Assembly: GCA_937995875.1 (NCBI GenBank)
Contig: CALKIW010000007.1
Coordinates: 1-64,000 of the forward strand
Origin: an uncultured Bacteroidales bacterium
Lineage (GTDB): Bacteria > Bacteroidota > Bacteroidia > Bacteroidales > Bacteroidaceae
Length of the DNA stretch: 64,000 bases
Direction of reading: 5' to 3'
Part shown: piece after piece, positions 36,516 through 46,122 of the stretch
Layout: each line of letters begins with the position of its first letter
How positions within the stretch are numbered: position 1 is the first letter of the stretch
The notes under the pieces: generated by a model
Databases searched by the model: none
Seen by the model: the letters and a program-made list of their open reading frames with translations, nothing else
Told to the model about the DNA's origin: nothing
Position numbers and translations under genes: made by a program

Positions 36516-36844
36516 TTAATACTTATATTATTTTACTTAAAATTCGATTTAAAGCCATTTATTTGCGTTCTGACGCGTTTTAGGGGGCTTACAAAGTGTA
36601 AAAGTACGAAGTTTTTTCGGATATTACAAGCTTTCAAATCGAAAAATCAGCCTAATTTGAAAACATTAATAAGTTTTATGACTGCCAAACACGTAACTTC
36701 TCATAGGGAACGGCTCAGCGTTCAAGGTTTTCTATCATAATAAGGTGGAAAAATCATCAATGCGAGAGGCTTCATCTAAACCGACGGTCAGGCAGAAACG
36801 CTGCCTCCCCGCCACCCTACTATCTCTGCACTAAGGGGTATAAA

Positions 36845-36958
36845 TGCAAAATCGCCCGGACATCACGTCCAGACGATTTTTCTTCTTCTCAAATGTTTTA
36901 GCAATTTGTCTTTATGTAGTTATGGTCTTAGAAATCACTTTTGTGTTCTTGTTTGTTG
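36845..36958 (-). ncRNA. Candidate small RNA or long gyrA leader
   Basis: A textbook promoter (36965-36996) on the minus strand predicts a start near 36958. About 75 nt downstream is a hairpin (36848-36882) with arms built around AAATCG/CGATTT and GGAC/GTCC, ending in a T-rich stretch. The transcript would be about 110 nt with no open frame or ribosome site. Alternatively the hairpin is an attenuator in a 440-nt gyrA leader. Confidence 0.5.
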
Positions 36959-36964
36959 CTGGTG

Positions 36965-36996
36965 CAAAGATAGCCAGAAAATTGACTTGCATCAAA
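36965..36996 (-). promoter_or_regulatory. Minus-strand Bacteroidetes promoter upstream of gyrA
   Basis: On the minus strand TTTG (36996-36993), an exact 20-nt spacer and TATCTTTG (36972-36965) match the consensus fully, followed by GCACC. It lies 450 nt from the gyrA start codon, with no gene directly behind it. Confidence 0.75.
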
Positions 36997-37025
36997 TAAG
37001 GGCACCTGTTTTAGTCAAAAATCAA

Positions 37026-37039
37026 CGTAAACGTTTACG
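37026..37039. promoter_or_regulatory. LacI-family-operator-like palindrome
   Basis: CGTAAACGTTTACG is a perfect 14-bp palindrome with the central CG typical of operators for LacI/PurR/CcpA-family regulators. It lies about 30 bp upstream of the -33 box of the minus-strand promoter at 36965-36996. Confidence 0.45.
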
Positions 37040-37137
37040 GAAACTGTTGCGATTTTTATCAATATCTGACTGCCAAGCAGCTGTCTTGGACGTATTGTTA
37101 CATCATAGCAAAAAAACATTTAGCAGTGGTATTTTTC

Positions 37138-37523
37138 TTTACAACAATGCCTTTATATTTCGATTATTCTGAAACAAACCTGCTTCCGTCCGAAATACGC
37201 GAAATATACGGAGATTTGCAATTTGCTGATAATCAGAGCTTTTTATAAAAGCGCCATGATGTCAATCGTTTCTCCCCATGCGGTTGAGTATCAAACGGCA
37301 AAACGGTTAGACCTTAACCGCCCTGCGAATAAGGCTCTTCCGCGTGGCGGATAAGGCCTAAGCGCACCGCGATTGAGCCTCCATCGCAAAATGGCGGAAC
37401 ACAAACGTCACAGGCGAGGCTGTTTTGATGCTGCGCAGAGTGACCGTAACGGTAAAAACATAGCCCTTTTTGCGCTGGTTGCTCTGAAAACAATCGCCGA
37501 AAAACAGTAATCTATTTTAACAT
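37138..37523 (+). repeat. Interspersed 22-bp-array element, copy C
   Basis: The left block reads TTTACAACAATGCC, TTCGATTATTCTGAAACA and CGTCCGAAATACGCGAAA. The array (37280-37390) has five units; exact 22-bp boundaries are 37303, 37325, 37347 and 37369. The right block has GGCTGTTTTGATGCTGCG, AAAACATAGCCC and TTTTTGCGCTGG, then CAGTAATCTATTTTAACA. The best-preserved copy together with E. Confidence 0.85.
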
Positions 37524-37828
37524 CATGGGGGATGATAAAGCGGGTGGATACCGGCTCGAAGTGCGCGTCAAAATTTGACGAACGCACATTTCAGGACGCG
37601 TTTAGGCAGCCCTGCCAAATGATGAGAGAACAACGACCAAACTTGCAGGAAGCATTTTTCAAATTTGAGGGAAGCCATGCTGTGTATGACCCAAGGCCGT
37701 TTCCTGACAGTCTGATGGTTGAAACATTTATTAAAAGATGATTCAAACATTTATTAAAAAAGGAGCGACAACATCCATGCTTTTGTTAAAAACATAGGAC
37801 GCGAAATGGTAGTTTCCAATCTTTTCTG

Positions 37829-37836
37829 TATCTTTG
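37829..37836 (+). promoter_or_regulatory. Bacteroidetes -7 element for hflX
   Basis: TATCTTTG followed by GCAC matches the consensus and precedes the hflX start by 24 nt. Confidence 0.65.
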
Positions 37837-37860
37837 CACTTATATTATAATAAGGTTTAG

Positions 37861-39105
37861 ATGAAAGAATTTGTGATTTCCGAAGTCAAGGCAGAAACGG
37901 CTGTGCTCGTGGGGCTTATCACCCCACAACAGAACGAAGCCAAAACTGAGGACTATCTTGACGAACTCGAGTTTTTAGCAGACACAGCAGGTGCCGTAAC
38001 CGTGAAAAGATTCACGCAGAAAGTTGGTGGAATTAACCAAACAACCTATGTGGGAAAAGGAAAACTCGCAGAAATAAAACAATATATCAAAGACGAAGAA
38101 GACAACGAACGCGAAGTTGGTATGGTCATCTTCGACGACGAGTTGTCGGCCAAGCAAATACACAACATCGAGAAAGAACTGAAAGTAAAAATACTGGACC
38201 GCACATCGCTCATTCTCGATATTTTTGCCATGCGCGCACAGACCGCCAGCGCCAAAACCCAAGTGGAGTTGGCGCAATACAGATACATGCTGCCCCGACT
38301 GCAACGTCTGTGGACCCACCTCGAACGCCAGGCAGGCGGCTCCGGAGCCGGCGGCAAGGGCTCTGTTGGCCTGCGTGGACCGGGAGAGACCCAGCTCGAA
38401 ATGGACCGCCGCATCATTCTGCAACGAATCACACTGTTGAAGAAACGGCTCGAAGATATTGACAAGCAGAAGAAAACACAACGCAAGAATCGAGGACGCC
38501 TCATTCGTGTGGCCTTGGTGGGGTACACCAACGTGGGCAAGTCTACGATTATGAATCTACTGGCCAAAAGCGACGTGTTTGCGGAGGATAAACTGTTTGC
38601 CACCCTCGACACTACCGTGCGCAAGGTGGTTGTGCTAAATCTGCCATTTCTGTTGGCCGACACGGTGGGGTTTATCCGAAAACTGCCCACCGACTTGGTA
38701 GAATCCTTTAAATCAACGCTCGATGAGGTGCGCGAGGCCGATATGCTGCTGCACGTGGTAGACATCTCACATCCCGATTTCGAGGAGCAGATTCGTGTTG
38801 TGAACGCAACCCTGAAAGACCTCGAATGTGCCGACAAACCACAAATGATCATTTTTAACAAGATAGACAATTACCGTTGGGTAGAGAAAGAGCCGGACGA
38901 CCTTACGCCCGAAACCAAAGAAAACATCACGCTCGAAGAACTCAAGCATACATGGATGGCCAAGCTCGACGAAAACTGTCTCTTCATATCGGCCAAACAA
39001 AAAGACAACATCGATGAGTTCAGGGATGTGCTCTATCGAAAAGTGCGCGAGCTGCATGTGCAGAAATATCCATACAACGACTTCTTATATCCAATAATAG
39101 ATTGA
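37861..39105 (+). CDS. hflX: GTPase HflX
   Basis: HflX is a ribosome-associated GTPase that splits stalled 70S particles, for example under heat stress. The 414-aa protein has the N-terminal HflX domain with QKVGGINQTTYVGKGK, the linker signature RLWTHLERQAGGSGAGGKGS (ending at 20 residues), GPGETQLE, and the G domain: Walker A GYTNVGKST (221-229), DTVGF (G3) and FNKID (G4). It has its own promoter 24 nt before the ATG. The downstream DUF4954 gene starts 151 nt later. Confidence 0.97.
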   Translation: MKEFVISEVKAETAVLVGLITPQQNEAKTEDYLDELEFLADTAGAVTVKRFTQKVGGINQTTYVGKGKLAEIKQYIKDEEDNEREVGMVIFDDELSAKQIHNIEKELKVKILDRTSLILDIFAMRAQTASAKTQVELAQYRYMLPRLQRLWTHLERQAGGSGAGGKGSVGLRGPGETQLEMDRRIILQRITLLKKRLEDIDKQKKTQRKNRGRLIRVALVGYTNVGKSTIMNLLAKSDVFAEDKLFATLDTTVRKVVVLNLPFLLADTVGFIRKLPTDLVESFKSTLDEVREADMLLHVVDISHPDFEEQIRVVNATLKDLECADKPQMIIFNKIDNYRWVEKEPDDLTPETKENITLEELKHTWMAKLDENCLFISAKQKDNIDEFRDVLYRKVRELHVQKYPYNDFLYPIID

Positions 39106-39256
39106 TACATATCGTTTCATTCACTCCAAATTAAACAACTATTCAAACACCCACACTCCCACACTCCATTGAAAGGCTCAACGCTCCGTCACCGTTTCCG
39201 GCTGGAAGCCTTCCTCATATAGAGGCTTTGGGAATGGTCTTTGCAAATTATAATTT

Positions 39257-41110
39257 ATGGAATACAGACAACTTACCGAAGAAGAGATTATCACCCTCGA
39301 AGACCGCAACTGCTGGGCCGAAGATTGGAGCAGCATTTATGTTTCCGACGATTTCAAACCTAATTACATGCATCGCGTCATGCTCTATGGCGAAGTTTAT
39401 ATCGGTGCATTCGAGAAAAACATAGAAGTGACCAAAGGGTTTCTGAAACATTCGGGCATCAACAATGCCACGTTGAGGAATGTAACCGTAGGCGACAACT
39501 GTCTTATCGAAAACATCGGAAGCTACATCAACAACTATACCATTGGCGACGACTGCCACCTCTCCAACATATCGACCATAGAAACCACCGATGGCGCTAC
39601 ATTCGGCGAGGGCAATCTGATTTCGGTGCTCAATGAAGTGGGCGAGGGAAATCTTGTGTTCTTCAAAGAACTCAACAGCCAGTTTGCAGCTTTCATGGTG
39701 AAACACTTTCAAGATAAAGAGCTGAAAGATAAAATCCGCCGGATTATCCGCGAAGAAATCGCGATGACAAGTCCGGAACGGGGCACCATCGGCAATCGGG
39801 TAAAGATTGTGAACACCAAAGAGATAACCAACACAGTGATTCACGACGACTGTGAAATAAACGGCGCATCCCGGCTGAGCGACACCACCATCATGAGTTC
39901 GCCCAACGCCAATGTATATATAGGTACGGGCGTTATATGCGAAAACTCCATTGTATGCGACGGCTCCTCTATCATCAATTCGGTGAACATGCATGATTGC
40001 TTCGTGGGTGAAGCCTGCCACATCAGCAACGGCTTTACAGCTTCTGCCAGCGTTTTCTTTGCCAACAGCTACATGAGCAACGGTGAGGCCTGTGCCGCTT
40101 TCTGCGGCCCTTTCAGCGCGAGCCACCACAAAAGCTCGCTGCTTATCGGCAGTATGTTCAGTTTCTACAATGCCGGCTCAGCCACCAACTTCTCCAATCA
40201 TGCCTACAAAATGGGACCCATGCACTGGGGTATTTTGGAACGCGGCACGAAAACGGCAAGTGGCGCCTATGTGCTTATGCCTGCTACGATCGGAACATTC
40301 AGCGTATGCTTTGGCAAACTGATGCACCACCCCGACACCCGCAACCTGCCCTTCTCCTATCTCATAGCCTATGGAAGCACGATGTATCTGTCGCCGGGAC
40401 GCAACATCACCACCGTTGGTCTGTATCGGGATATACGGAAATGGCCCAAACGAGACCTCCGGCCGGAAGGCTCCCAAAAGAGCATCGTCAATCAAGACTG
40501 GCTCTCGCCGTTCTCGGTTGGTGAGATTATCAGGGGCAAGGAAATCCTCGAAAAACTGCAAAGCGCATCGGGTGAGGACGTGTCAAGCTATAATTTCCAT
40601 GAATATGTCATCAATGCGTCCTCGCTGAAAAAAGGTATCAAATACTACGATATTGCCCTCCGTATTTATATGGGAGCGGTTTTAAAACGCGTGCGCAAAC
40701 GCTATCAAGGCATTGTGCCACCCACGACAGAAATAGGATTGGGCGATTGGAATGACCTGGCAGGACTGCTGTTGCCCGACTCGGAAGAACAGCGCGTGGT
40801 GCAGGACATTAAAGACGGCACACTCGATACCGTTGAAAAAATCCTGAAGCGATTTGAAGACATCAACGACAACTATCGTGCATACCAGTGGGCATGGACT
40901 TATCAGCTCATACTCGATTACTACGGGCTGACCGAACTGACTGAAGAAAGTGCCGAAAAAATAAGGCATGATTACATCGAGGCACGTCGGGCTTGGATTG
41001 CCGAGATACGCAAAGACGCCGAGAAAGAATATCAAATGGGAGACGTGGAGGAGCATGTCTTCAATAATTTTGTCAATAGTCTCGACCACGAAGTGGATTA
41101 CGAAGATTGA
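39257..41110 (+). CDS. DUF4954 family protein (left-handed beta-helix)
   Basis: A 617-aa cytosolic protein of a Bacteroidetes family (DUF4954). It has many hexapeptide-like turns (ATLRNVTVGDNCLIENI, NYTIGDDCHLSNIS, INSVNMHDCFVGEAC), indicating a left-handed beta-helix as in acyl- and nucleotidyl-transferases. The C-terminal about 200 residues are helical and charged (HDYIEARRAWIAEIRKDAEK). No catalytic His typical of the acyltransferases can be fixed with confidence. It resembles sugar-nucleotide enzymes in fold only, and the function is unknown. The M16 gene follows after 47 nt. Confidence 0.85.
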   Translation: MEYRQLTEEEIITLEDRNCWAEDWSSIYVSDDFKPNYMHRVMLYGEVYIGAFEKNIEVTKGFLKHSGINNATLRNVTVGDNCLIENIGSYINNYTIGDDCHLSNISTIETTDGATFGEGNLISVLNEVGEGNLVFFKELNSQFAAFMVKHFQDKELKDKIRRIIREEIAMTSPERGTIGNRVKIVNTKEITNTVIHDDCEINGASRLSDTTIMSSPNANVYIGTGVICENSIVCDGSSIINSVNMHDCFVGEACHISNGFTASASVFFANSYMSNGEACAAFCGPFSASHHKSSLLIGSMFSFYNAGSATNFSNHAYKMGPMHWGILERGTKTASGAYVLMPATIGTFSVCFGKLMHHPDTRNLPFSYLIAYGSTMYLSPGRNITTVGLYRDIRKWPKRDLRPEGSQKSIVNQDWLSPFSVGEIIRGKEILEKLQSASGEDVSSYNFHEYVINASSLKKGIKYYDIALRIYMGAVLKRVRKRYQGIVPPTTEIGLGDWNDLAGLLLPDSEEQRVVQDIKDGTLDTVEKILKRFEDINDNYRAYQWAWTYQLILDYYGLTELTEESAEKIRHDYIEARRAWIAEIRKDAEKEYQMGDVEEHVFNNFVNSLDHEVDYED

Positions 41111-41157
41111 TCGCAGGCATAAACTCACGAACATACCAATATTCAACATAGAAAATA

Positions 41158-44067
41158 ATGAACTTCAAATACCATCTGGCAGCATTGGCAGCCACTGTAT
41201 GTACAGCTGTTTCAGCACAGACCTACCATTATGAGAGCGTGCAGGGAGACCCCATGCATACGCGGATATACACGCTCGACAACGGACTCAGGATATACTT
41301 GTCGGTTAATAAGGAAAAGCCGCGCTTGCAGACATATATTGCCGTGCGCACCGGGTCACGCAACGACCCCGCCGAAACCACTGGTCTGGCACACTATCTG
41401 GAGCACCTCATGTTTAAAGGCACAACCCATTTTGGATCGAGCAACACAGAAGCCGAAGCTCCCCTGCTCGACTCTATCCAAAACCGATATGAAGCCTATC
41501 GGCTGCTCACGGAGCCGAACGCCAGAAAGAAAGCCTATCACGAGATAGACTCCCTCTCCCAACTGGCAGCGCAATACAACATTCCCAACGAGTATGATAA
41601 GCTCATGTCGTTCATCGGATCGGAGGGAAGCAATGCTTACACATCGAACGACGTGACCTGCTATGTTGAGAACATTCCGGCTAACGAAATCGAGACTTGG
41701 GCCAAGATTCAAGCCGACCGCTTCCAGAATATGGTCATTCGTGGATTTCACACCGAATTGGAAGCCGTGTACGAGGAATACAACATTGGTTTGACCAACG
41801 ACGGACGCAAGTCGTGGGCGGCTCTCAACAAGAAGCTCTTTCCCACACATCCCTATGGCACGCAAACCACAATCGGGACGCAGGAGCATCTTAAGAATCC
41901 CTCTATTGTCAATATCAAAAACTATTTCAATCGCTATTATGTCCCCAACAACGTGGCCATCTGTATGGCCGGAGACTTCGATCCCGATGAGGTGATGGCT
42001 ATCATAGACAAATATTTTGGAGACTGGAAACGAAGTTCCACCCTTTCCCGACCGGAGTATGCGCCCATGCCCGAACTCACAGCTCCCGTAGACACAACGG
42101 TTGTCGGGCAGGAAGCCGAGTATGTACTGATGGGATGGAGAACGAAAGGTGCGGCCAGCTATCAGGCAGACACACTTCGTGTAGTGGCTGACATATTGCA
42201 AAACGACAAGGCCGGACTGTTCGATGCAAACCTGAATCTGCCCATGAAGGTGCAGGGAGCGGGTGCTATCTATGAAGGACTACACGACTATGGACTACTG
42301 ATCTTGGAGGGCATGCCCAAACAAGGACAATCGCTCGAAACCGTAAAAGACCTGCTGATTGCAGAAATCGACAAGCTAAAGAAAGGAGATTTTGACGAGA
42401 CCTTGCTGCAAGCCGTGATCAACAACATGAAGCTGGACTATTATCGGTCGCTGCAAAGCAACAAGTCGCGGGCAGACAGATTCGTAGATGCCTTTATCAA
42501 CGAGCAGCAATGGGAAGACCAAGTGCGCGCGTTAGACCGCATTTCGGGAATGACCAAAGCTCAAATCGTTGCCTTTGCCAATCGCCATCTGGGCGACAAC
42601 CATGTGATTGTCTATAAGAAGCAAGGGGTTGATACAAGCATCAAGAAGATTGACAAGCCTGCCATCACGCCGATTCCCACCAACAACGACAAGCAGAGCC
42701 AATTCCTGAAGGAAATTGTCAATACCCATGCCACACCTATAGCACCTCGCTTTGCGGACTTCGACAAGGACATGACGAGGAACACCATCGACGACAACAC
42801 GAAGTTGCTGTACAAGCAGAACAATGATGACGACCTTTTCAATCTGGAATTCGACTTCCCCGTTGGCAACGAAACTGACAACCGTCTTGACGTCGCCCAA
42901 GCTTTATTCGACTATGCCGGTACGCCAAAGATGACTGCCAACGATGTGAAAAAGGCTTTCTACAATCTCGCGTGCGACTTTAACGTGCGCGTTTCCGGCA
43001 ACCACACACGGTTCTCCCTCAGCGGACTCAATGAGAACATGCCTGCGGCTTTAAAGCTGTTCACAGACCTCATTGAGAATGCAGAGCTGGAAAAAGAGGA
43101 ATATAACAAGGTGGTAGACCTTATATTAAAAGAGCGCGAAGACCGCAAGCAGAATCAGAGAGCAAACTTTTCTGCCCTGCAAAACTATGGCATCTATGGA
43201 GCTTCGAGCCCTATACTCAACACCATGACCGCCGAACAGCTGAGGCGCGCCGATGGCAAACAACTGCTGCAAACCCTGAGCAACGTGCGCCATCTCAACG
43301 CGATGACGGTCATGTATTACGGTCCCACGCCAATAGCCGACCTCACCTCACTCGTTCAGCACACCTATCCTAAAAAGAAAGTTACGGCTACTCAACCGAT
43401 CACTCGTGGAGAATACAAGGCACAAGCCACTCCCAAGACAGAGATATTGTTGGCTCCCTATGATGCCAAGAACATCTACATGATGCAGTATCACAACGAA
43501 AACCGCACATGGACTCCCTCCAATGCAGCTATCAACGCGTTGTTCAATGAGTATTTCGGTGGTGGAATGAATGCTGTGGTCTTTCAGGAATTGCGAGAGG
43601 CTCGTGGTCTTGCCTATTCTGCTGCAGCCCGCTACAATGAGCCTAAACAGCAGAAAGACAACGAAGATTTCTTTACCTACATCATCACGCAAAGCGACAA
43701 GATGATGGATTGCATCGGTGAATTCAATAATCTTCTCAACCAAATGCCTCAACGACAGGCAGCATTCGATCTGGCCAAACAGAGCCTGCTAAAGAGCCTG
43801 GCCACCAAGCGTACCACTCGATTTGGAATACTCGAAGCCTACATGAAAGCCCAAGATCGAGGTCTGAACTACGACATCAATCGGACAATATACGAGCAAC
43901 TGCCTCAACTCAAACTGGACGACCTCGTAAAATTCGCCACCGACCGTATCGCAGACAAGCCTTACAAATACCTCATTCTCGGCAACGAGAAGAGTCTCGA
44001 CCTCAAGGCTTTGGAAAAGATTGCGCCCATCCGTCGCCTGACGACTGCGGAAATATTCGGTTACTAA
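41158..44067 (+). CDS. M16 family zinc metallopeptidase (pitrilysin-like)
   Basis: A 969-aa exported peptidase with a signal peptide ending at VSAQ. The inverted zinc motif HxxEH is His79-x-x-Glu82-His83 in AHYLEHLMFKG, and the third zinc ligand Glu lies in ELEAVYEEYN (about 200-209). The C-terminal half carries the second, inactive M16 unit with the family's R/Y block (ARGLAYSAAARYNEP). Two pairs of N/C M16 domains on one chain fit the length. It likely degrades oligopeptides in the periplasm or at the surface. It lies between DUF4954 and fumarase with short gaps. Confidence 0.93.
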   Translation: MNFKYHLAALAATVCTAVSAQTYHYESVQGDPMHTRIYTLDNGLRIYLSVNKEKPRLQTYIAVRTGSRNDPAETTGLAHYLEHLMFKGTTHFGSSNTEAEAPLLDSIQNRYEAYRLLTEPNARKKAYHEIDSLSQLAAQYNIPNEYDKLMSFIGSEGSNAYTSNDVTCYVENIPANEIETWAKIQADRFQNMVIRGFHTELEAVYEEYNIGLTNDGRKSWAALNKKLFPTHPYGTQTTIGTQEHLKNPSIVNIKNYFNRYYVPNNVAICMAGDFDPDEVMAIIDKYFGDWKRSSTLSRPEYAPMPELTAPVDTTVVGQEAEYVLMGWRTKGAASYQADTLRVVADILQNDKAGLFDANLNLPMKVQGAGAIYEGLHDYGLLILEGMPKQGQSLETVKDLLIAEIDKLKKGDFDETLLQAVINNMKLDYYRSLQSNKSRADRFVDAFINEQQWEDQVRALDRISGMTKAQIVAFANRHLGDNHVIVYKKQGVDTSIKKIDKPAITPIPTNNDKQSQFLKEIVNTHATPIAPRFADFDKDMTRNTIDDNTKLLYKQNNDDDLFNLEFDFPVGNETDNRLDVAQALFDYAGTPKMTANDVKKAFYNLACDFNVRVSGNHTRFSLSGLNENMPAALKLFTDLIENAELEKEEYNKVVDLILKEREDRKQNQRANFSALQNYGIYGASSPILNTMTAEQLRRADGKQLLQTLSNVRHLNAMTVMYYGPTPIADLTSLVQHTYPKKKVTATQPITRGEYKAQATPKTEILLAPYDAKNIYMMQYHNENRTWTPSNAAINALFNEYFGGGMNAVVFQELREARGLAYSAAARYNEPKQQKDNEDFFTYIITQSDKMMDCIGEFNNLLNQMPQRQAAFDLAKQSLLKSLATKRTTRFGILEAYMKAQDRGLNYDINRTIYEQLPQLKLDDLVKFATDRIADKPYKYLILGNEKSLDLKALEKIAPIRRLTTAEIFGY

Positions 44068-44104
44068 AAAACAACAGAACTCATATAAATACAGAAACAT
44101 TATT

Positions 44105-45760
44105 ATGGCAAAACCAGTAGAATTCAAGTATGCGCCCATGTTTCAGTTGGGCGAAGACAAAACGGAGTACCGCTTGCTCAGCAAAGAGGGTGTGAGTACA
44201 GCCGAATTTGAGGGAAAGGAAATCCTGAAGGTCACTCCCGAAGCACTCACCTTGTTGGCCCAGCAGGCTTTCCACGATGTGGAATTCATGCTTCGTCGCG
44301 AACACAACGAACAAGTAGCACAAATTCTCAAAGACCCCGAAGCTACAGCAAACGACAAGTATGTGGCTCTCCAGTTTCTCCGCAACGCTGAGACTGCTGT
44401 CAAAGGTGTGCTGCCCTTCTGCCAAGATACCGGCACCGCTATCATTCACGGCGAGAAAGGACAACGTGTGTGGACCGATTTCGAAGACGAGGAAGCCCTG
44501 AGCCGTGGCGTGTTCAACACATTCACAGAGGACAACCTGCGCTACTCCCAAAATGCTCCCCTCACAATGTACGACGAGGTGAACACACGCTGCAACCTGC
44601 CTGCACAGATCGACATTGAAGCCACAGAGGGAGCGGAATACAGATTCGTGATGGTGGCCAAAGGCGGAGGATCGGCCAACAAGACCTACTTCTACCCTAT
44701 GACCAAAGCCACCATTCAGAATGAAGGAACGCTGATGCCTTTCCTCGTTGAAAAGATGAAGAGTCTCGGAACGGCAGCTTGTCCACCCTACCACATCTGT
44801 TTTGTCATCGGAGGAACGTCCGCAGAGAAGAACCTACTCACCGTGAAGCTGGGCTCCATCAAATACTATGACAACCTGCCCACCACAGGAGATGAGACGG
44901 GACGAGCTTTCCGCGACGTTGATTTGGAAAAGAAACTCTTGGCCGAAGCACACAAAATTGGACTTGGTGCTCAGTTTGGCGGTAAATATCTGGCCCACGA
45001 CATCCGCGTCATCCGCCTGCCCCGCCATGGAGCAAGCTGCCCCATCGGTATGGGTGTGAGCTGTTCAGCCGACCGCAACATCAAGGCCAAAATCAACAAG
45101 GACGGTATCTGGTTGGAAAAGATGGACACTAATCCTTCAGAACTCATCCCCGAAGAATATCGTCAGCCGGGCGAGGGCGGCAAGGGCATTGTGATTGATC
45201 TTGACAAGGGTATTGACCATGTGCGTGCCGAACTGTCCAAATACCCCGTGTCTACACGCGTAAGTCTCAAGGGAACAATCATTGTGGCACGAGACATTGC
45301 CCACGCCAAGCTCAAGGCACGCCTTGATGCAGGCGAGGATCTTCCTCAATATTTCAAGGATTACCCCGTGCTCTATGCCGGTCCGGCAAAGACTCCGGAA
45401 GGGTTCCCCTGCGGCTCAATGGGTCCCACAACAGCCAACCGAATGGACCCCTATGTGGATGAATTTCAGGAACATGGCGGCTCACTGGTCATGATAGCCA
45501 AGGGCAACCGTACGCAGGTGGTGACCGATGCCTGTCAGAAGCACGGAGGTTTCTATCTGGGAACTATCGGCGGCGTGGCTGCCGTGCTTTCCCAAGACAG
45601 CATCAAGAGCATCGAGTGCGTGGAATATCCCGAACTCGGCATGGAGGCCATCTGGAAGATTCAGGTAGAAGACTTCCCGGCCTTTATCCTCGTGGATGAC
45701 AAGGGACACGACTTCTTCAAGGAACTCAAGCCCTGTACCCCCTGCAATCTCAACAAGTAG
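44105..45760 (+). CDS. fum: Fumarate hydratase, class I
   Basis: A 551-aa iron-sulfur fumarase that interconverts fumarate and malate, serving the reductive branch to succinate used by Bacteroidales. The fused alpha and beta parts are both present: GVLPFCQDTGTAIIHG carries a cluster cysteine, TAACPPYHICFVIGG another, and GASCPIGMGVSCSADR a third. The beta domain includes PEGFPCGSMGPTTANRMD. The end is marked by a strong terminator 33 nt downstream. The start is 37 nt after the M16 stop codon. Confidence 0.96.
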   Translation: MAKPVEFKYAPMFQLGEDKTEYRLLSKEGVSTAEFEGKEILKVTPEALTLLAQQAFHDVEFMLRREHNEQVAQILKDPEATANDKYVALQFLRNAETAVKGVLPFCQDTGTAIIHGEKGQRVWTDFEDEEALSRGVFNTFTEDNLRYSQNAPLTMYDEVNTRCNLPAQIDIEATEGAEYRFVMVAKGGGSANKTYFYPMTKATIQNEGTLMPFLVEKMKSLGTAACPPYHICFVIGGTSAEKNLLTVKLGSIKYYDNLPTTGDETGRAFRDVDLEKKLLAEAHKIGLGAQFGGKYLAHDIRVIRLPRHGASCPIGMGVSCSADRNIKAKINKDGIWLEKMDTNPSELIPEEYRQPGEGGKGIVIDLDKGIDHVRAELSKYPVSTRVSLKGTIIVARDIAHAKLKARLDAGEDLPQYFKDYPVLYAGPAKTPEGFPCGSMGPTTANRMDPYVDEFQEHGGSLVMIAKGNRTQVVTDACQKHGGFYLGTIGGVAAVLSQDSIKSIECVEYPELGMEAIWKIQVEDFPAFILVDDKGHDFFKELKPCTPCNLNK

Positions 45761-45792
45761 ACGCTACCGAATTGAGATATCAAAGTTACTTG

Positions 45793-45830
45793 CATCCCGA
45801 TGCTTCAAGGCATCGGGATGTTTGTTTTAT
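45793..45830 (+). terminator. Rho-independent terminator after fumarase
   Basis: The arms CATCCCGATGC (45793-45803) and GCATCGGGATG (45810-45820) pair perfectly over 11 bp with a 6-nt loop. TTTGTTTT follows immediately. Confidence 0.93.
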
Positions 45831-45950
45831 ATAGTTTCCCACTCTGTTTGCAAATCATTTTTTTATAAGAAAGCGGCATAAATTTACACTCGCCGGCGGT
45901 CACAAGCACGGCCAAACTTCATTCACCGCACAAACATTCTTTGACTTTCC

Positions 45951-45982
45951 TTTGACGTTATCGCCTTTATTGTGTAACTTTG
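45951..45982 (+). promoter_or_regulatory. Bacteroidetes promoter for the thiamine operon
   Basis: TTTG (45951-45954), a 20-nt spacer and TAACTTTG (45975-45982) match the consensus and lie about 25 nt before the riboswitch. Confidence 0.82.
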
Positions 45983-46005
45983 CACTCGGATAACAAAATG
46001 TTATC

Positions 46006-46094
46006 TAAAGGGGTGCCAGCCCGATTGGGCGGCTGAGATTAGACCCATTGACCTGATCCGGATAATGCCGGCGTAGGCAGGATAAATCCCTTTA
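46006..46094 (+). ncRNA. TPP riboswitch (THI element)
   Basis: The sequence has the conserved order of the thiamine pyrophosphate riboswitch: AGGGGTGCC, then the GCTGAGA core at 46032-46038, ACCC, and CCTGATCCGGATAATGCCG followed by GCGTAGGCAGG and closing pairs AATCCCTTT. It ends about 28 nt before the receptor start codon, so it probably represses translation initiation when TPP is bound. A small stem GATAAC/GTTATC precedes it. Confidence 0.96.
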
Positions 46095-46122
46095 TCTATT
46101 TATTTAATACAACAAGGTATCC

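Larger units (their letters stand above)
36516..37860. other. Divergent 1.3-kb region between gyrA and hflX
   Basis: No convincing gene is visible. The region holds a minus-strand promoter and hairpin that may define a small RNA (36845-36996), a 14-bp perfect palindrome (37026-37039), repeat copy C, and the hflX promoter. Open frames at 36906-37172 and 37532-37741 lie over the sRNA or repeat and show no protein-like features. Confidence 0.65.

Noticed and set aside
36906..37172. 88-codon open frame upstream of hflX
   Set aside because: Overlaps the orphan promoter and enters repeat copy C. Cysteine-rich and unstructured in appearance.
36516..37860. Replication origin near gyrA
   Set aside because: No dnaA, dnaN or clustered DnaA-box-like sequences were seen. 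The 22-bp arrays occur at four other loci, so they do not mark an origin.
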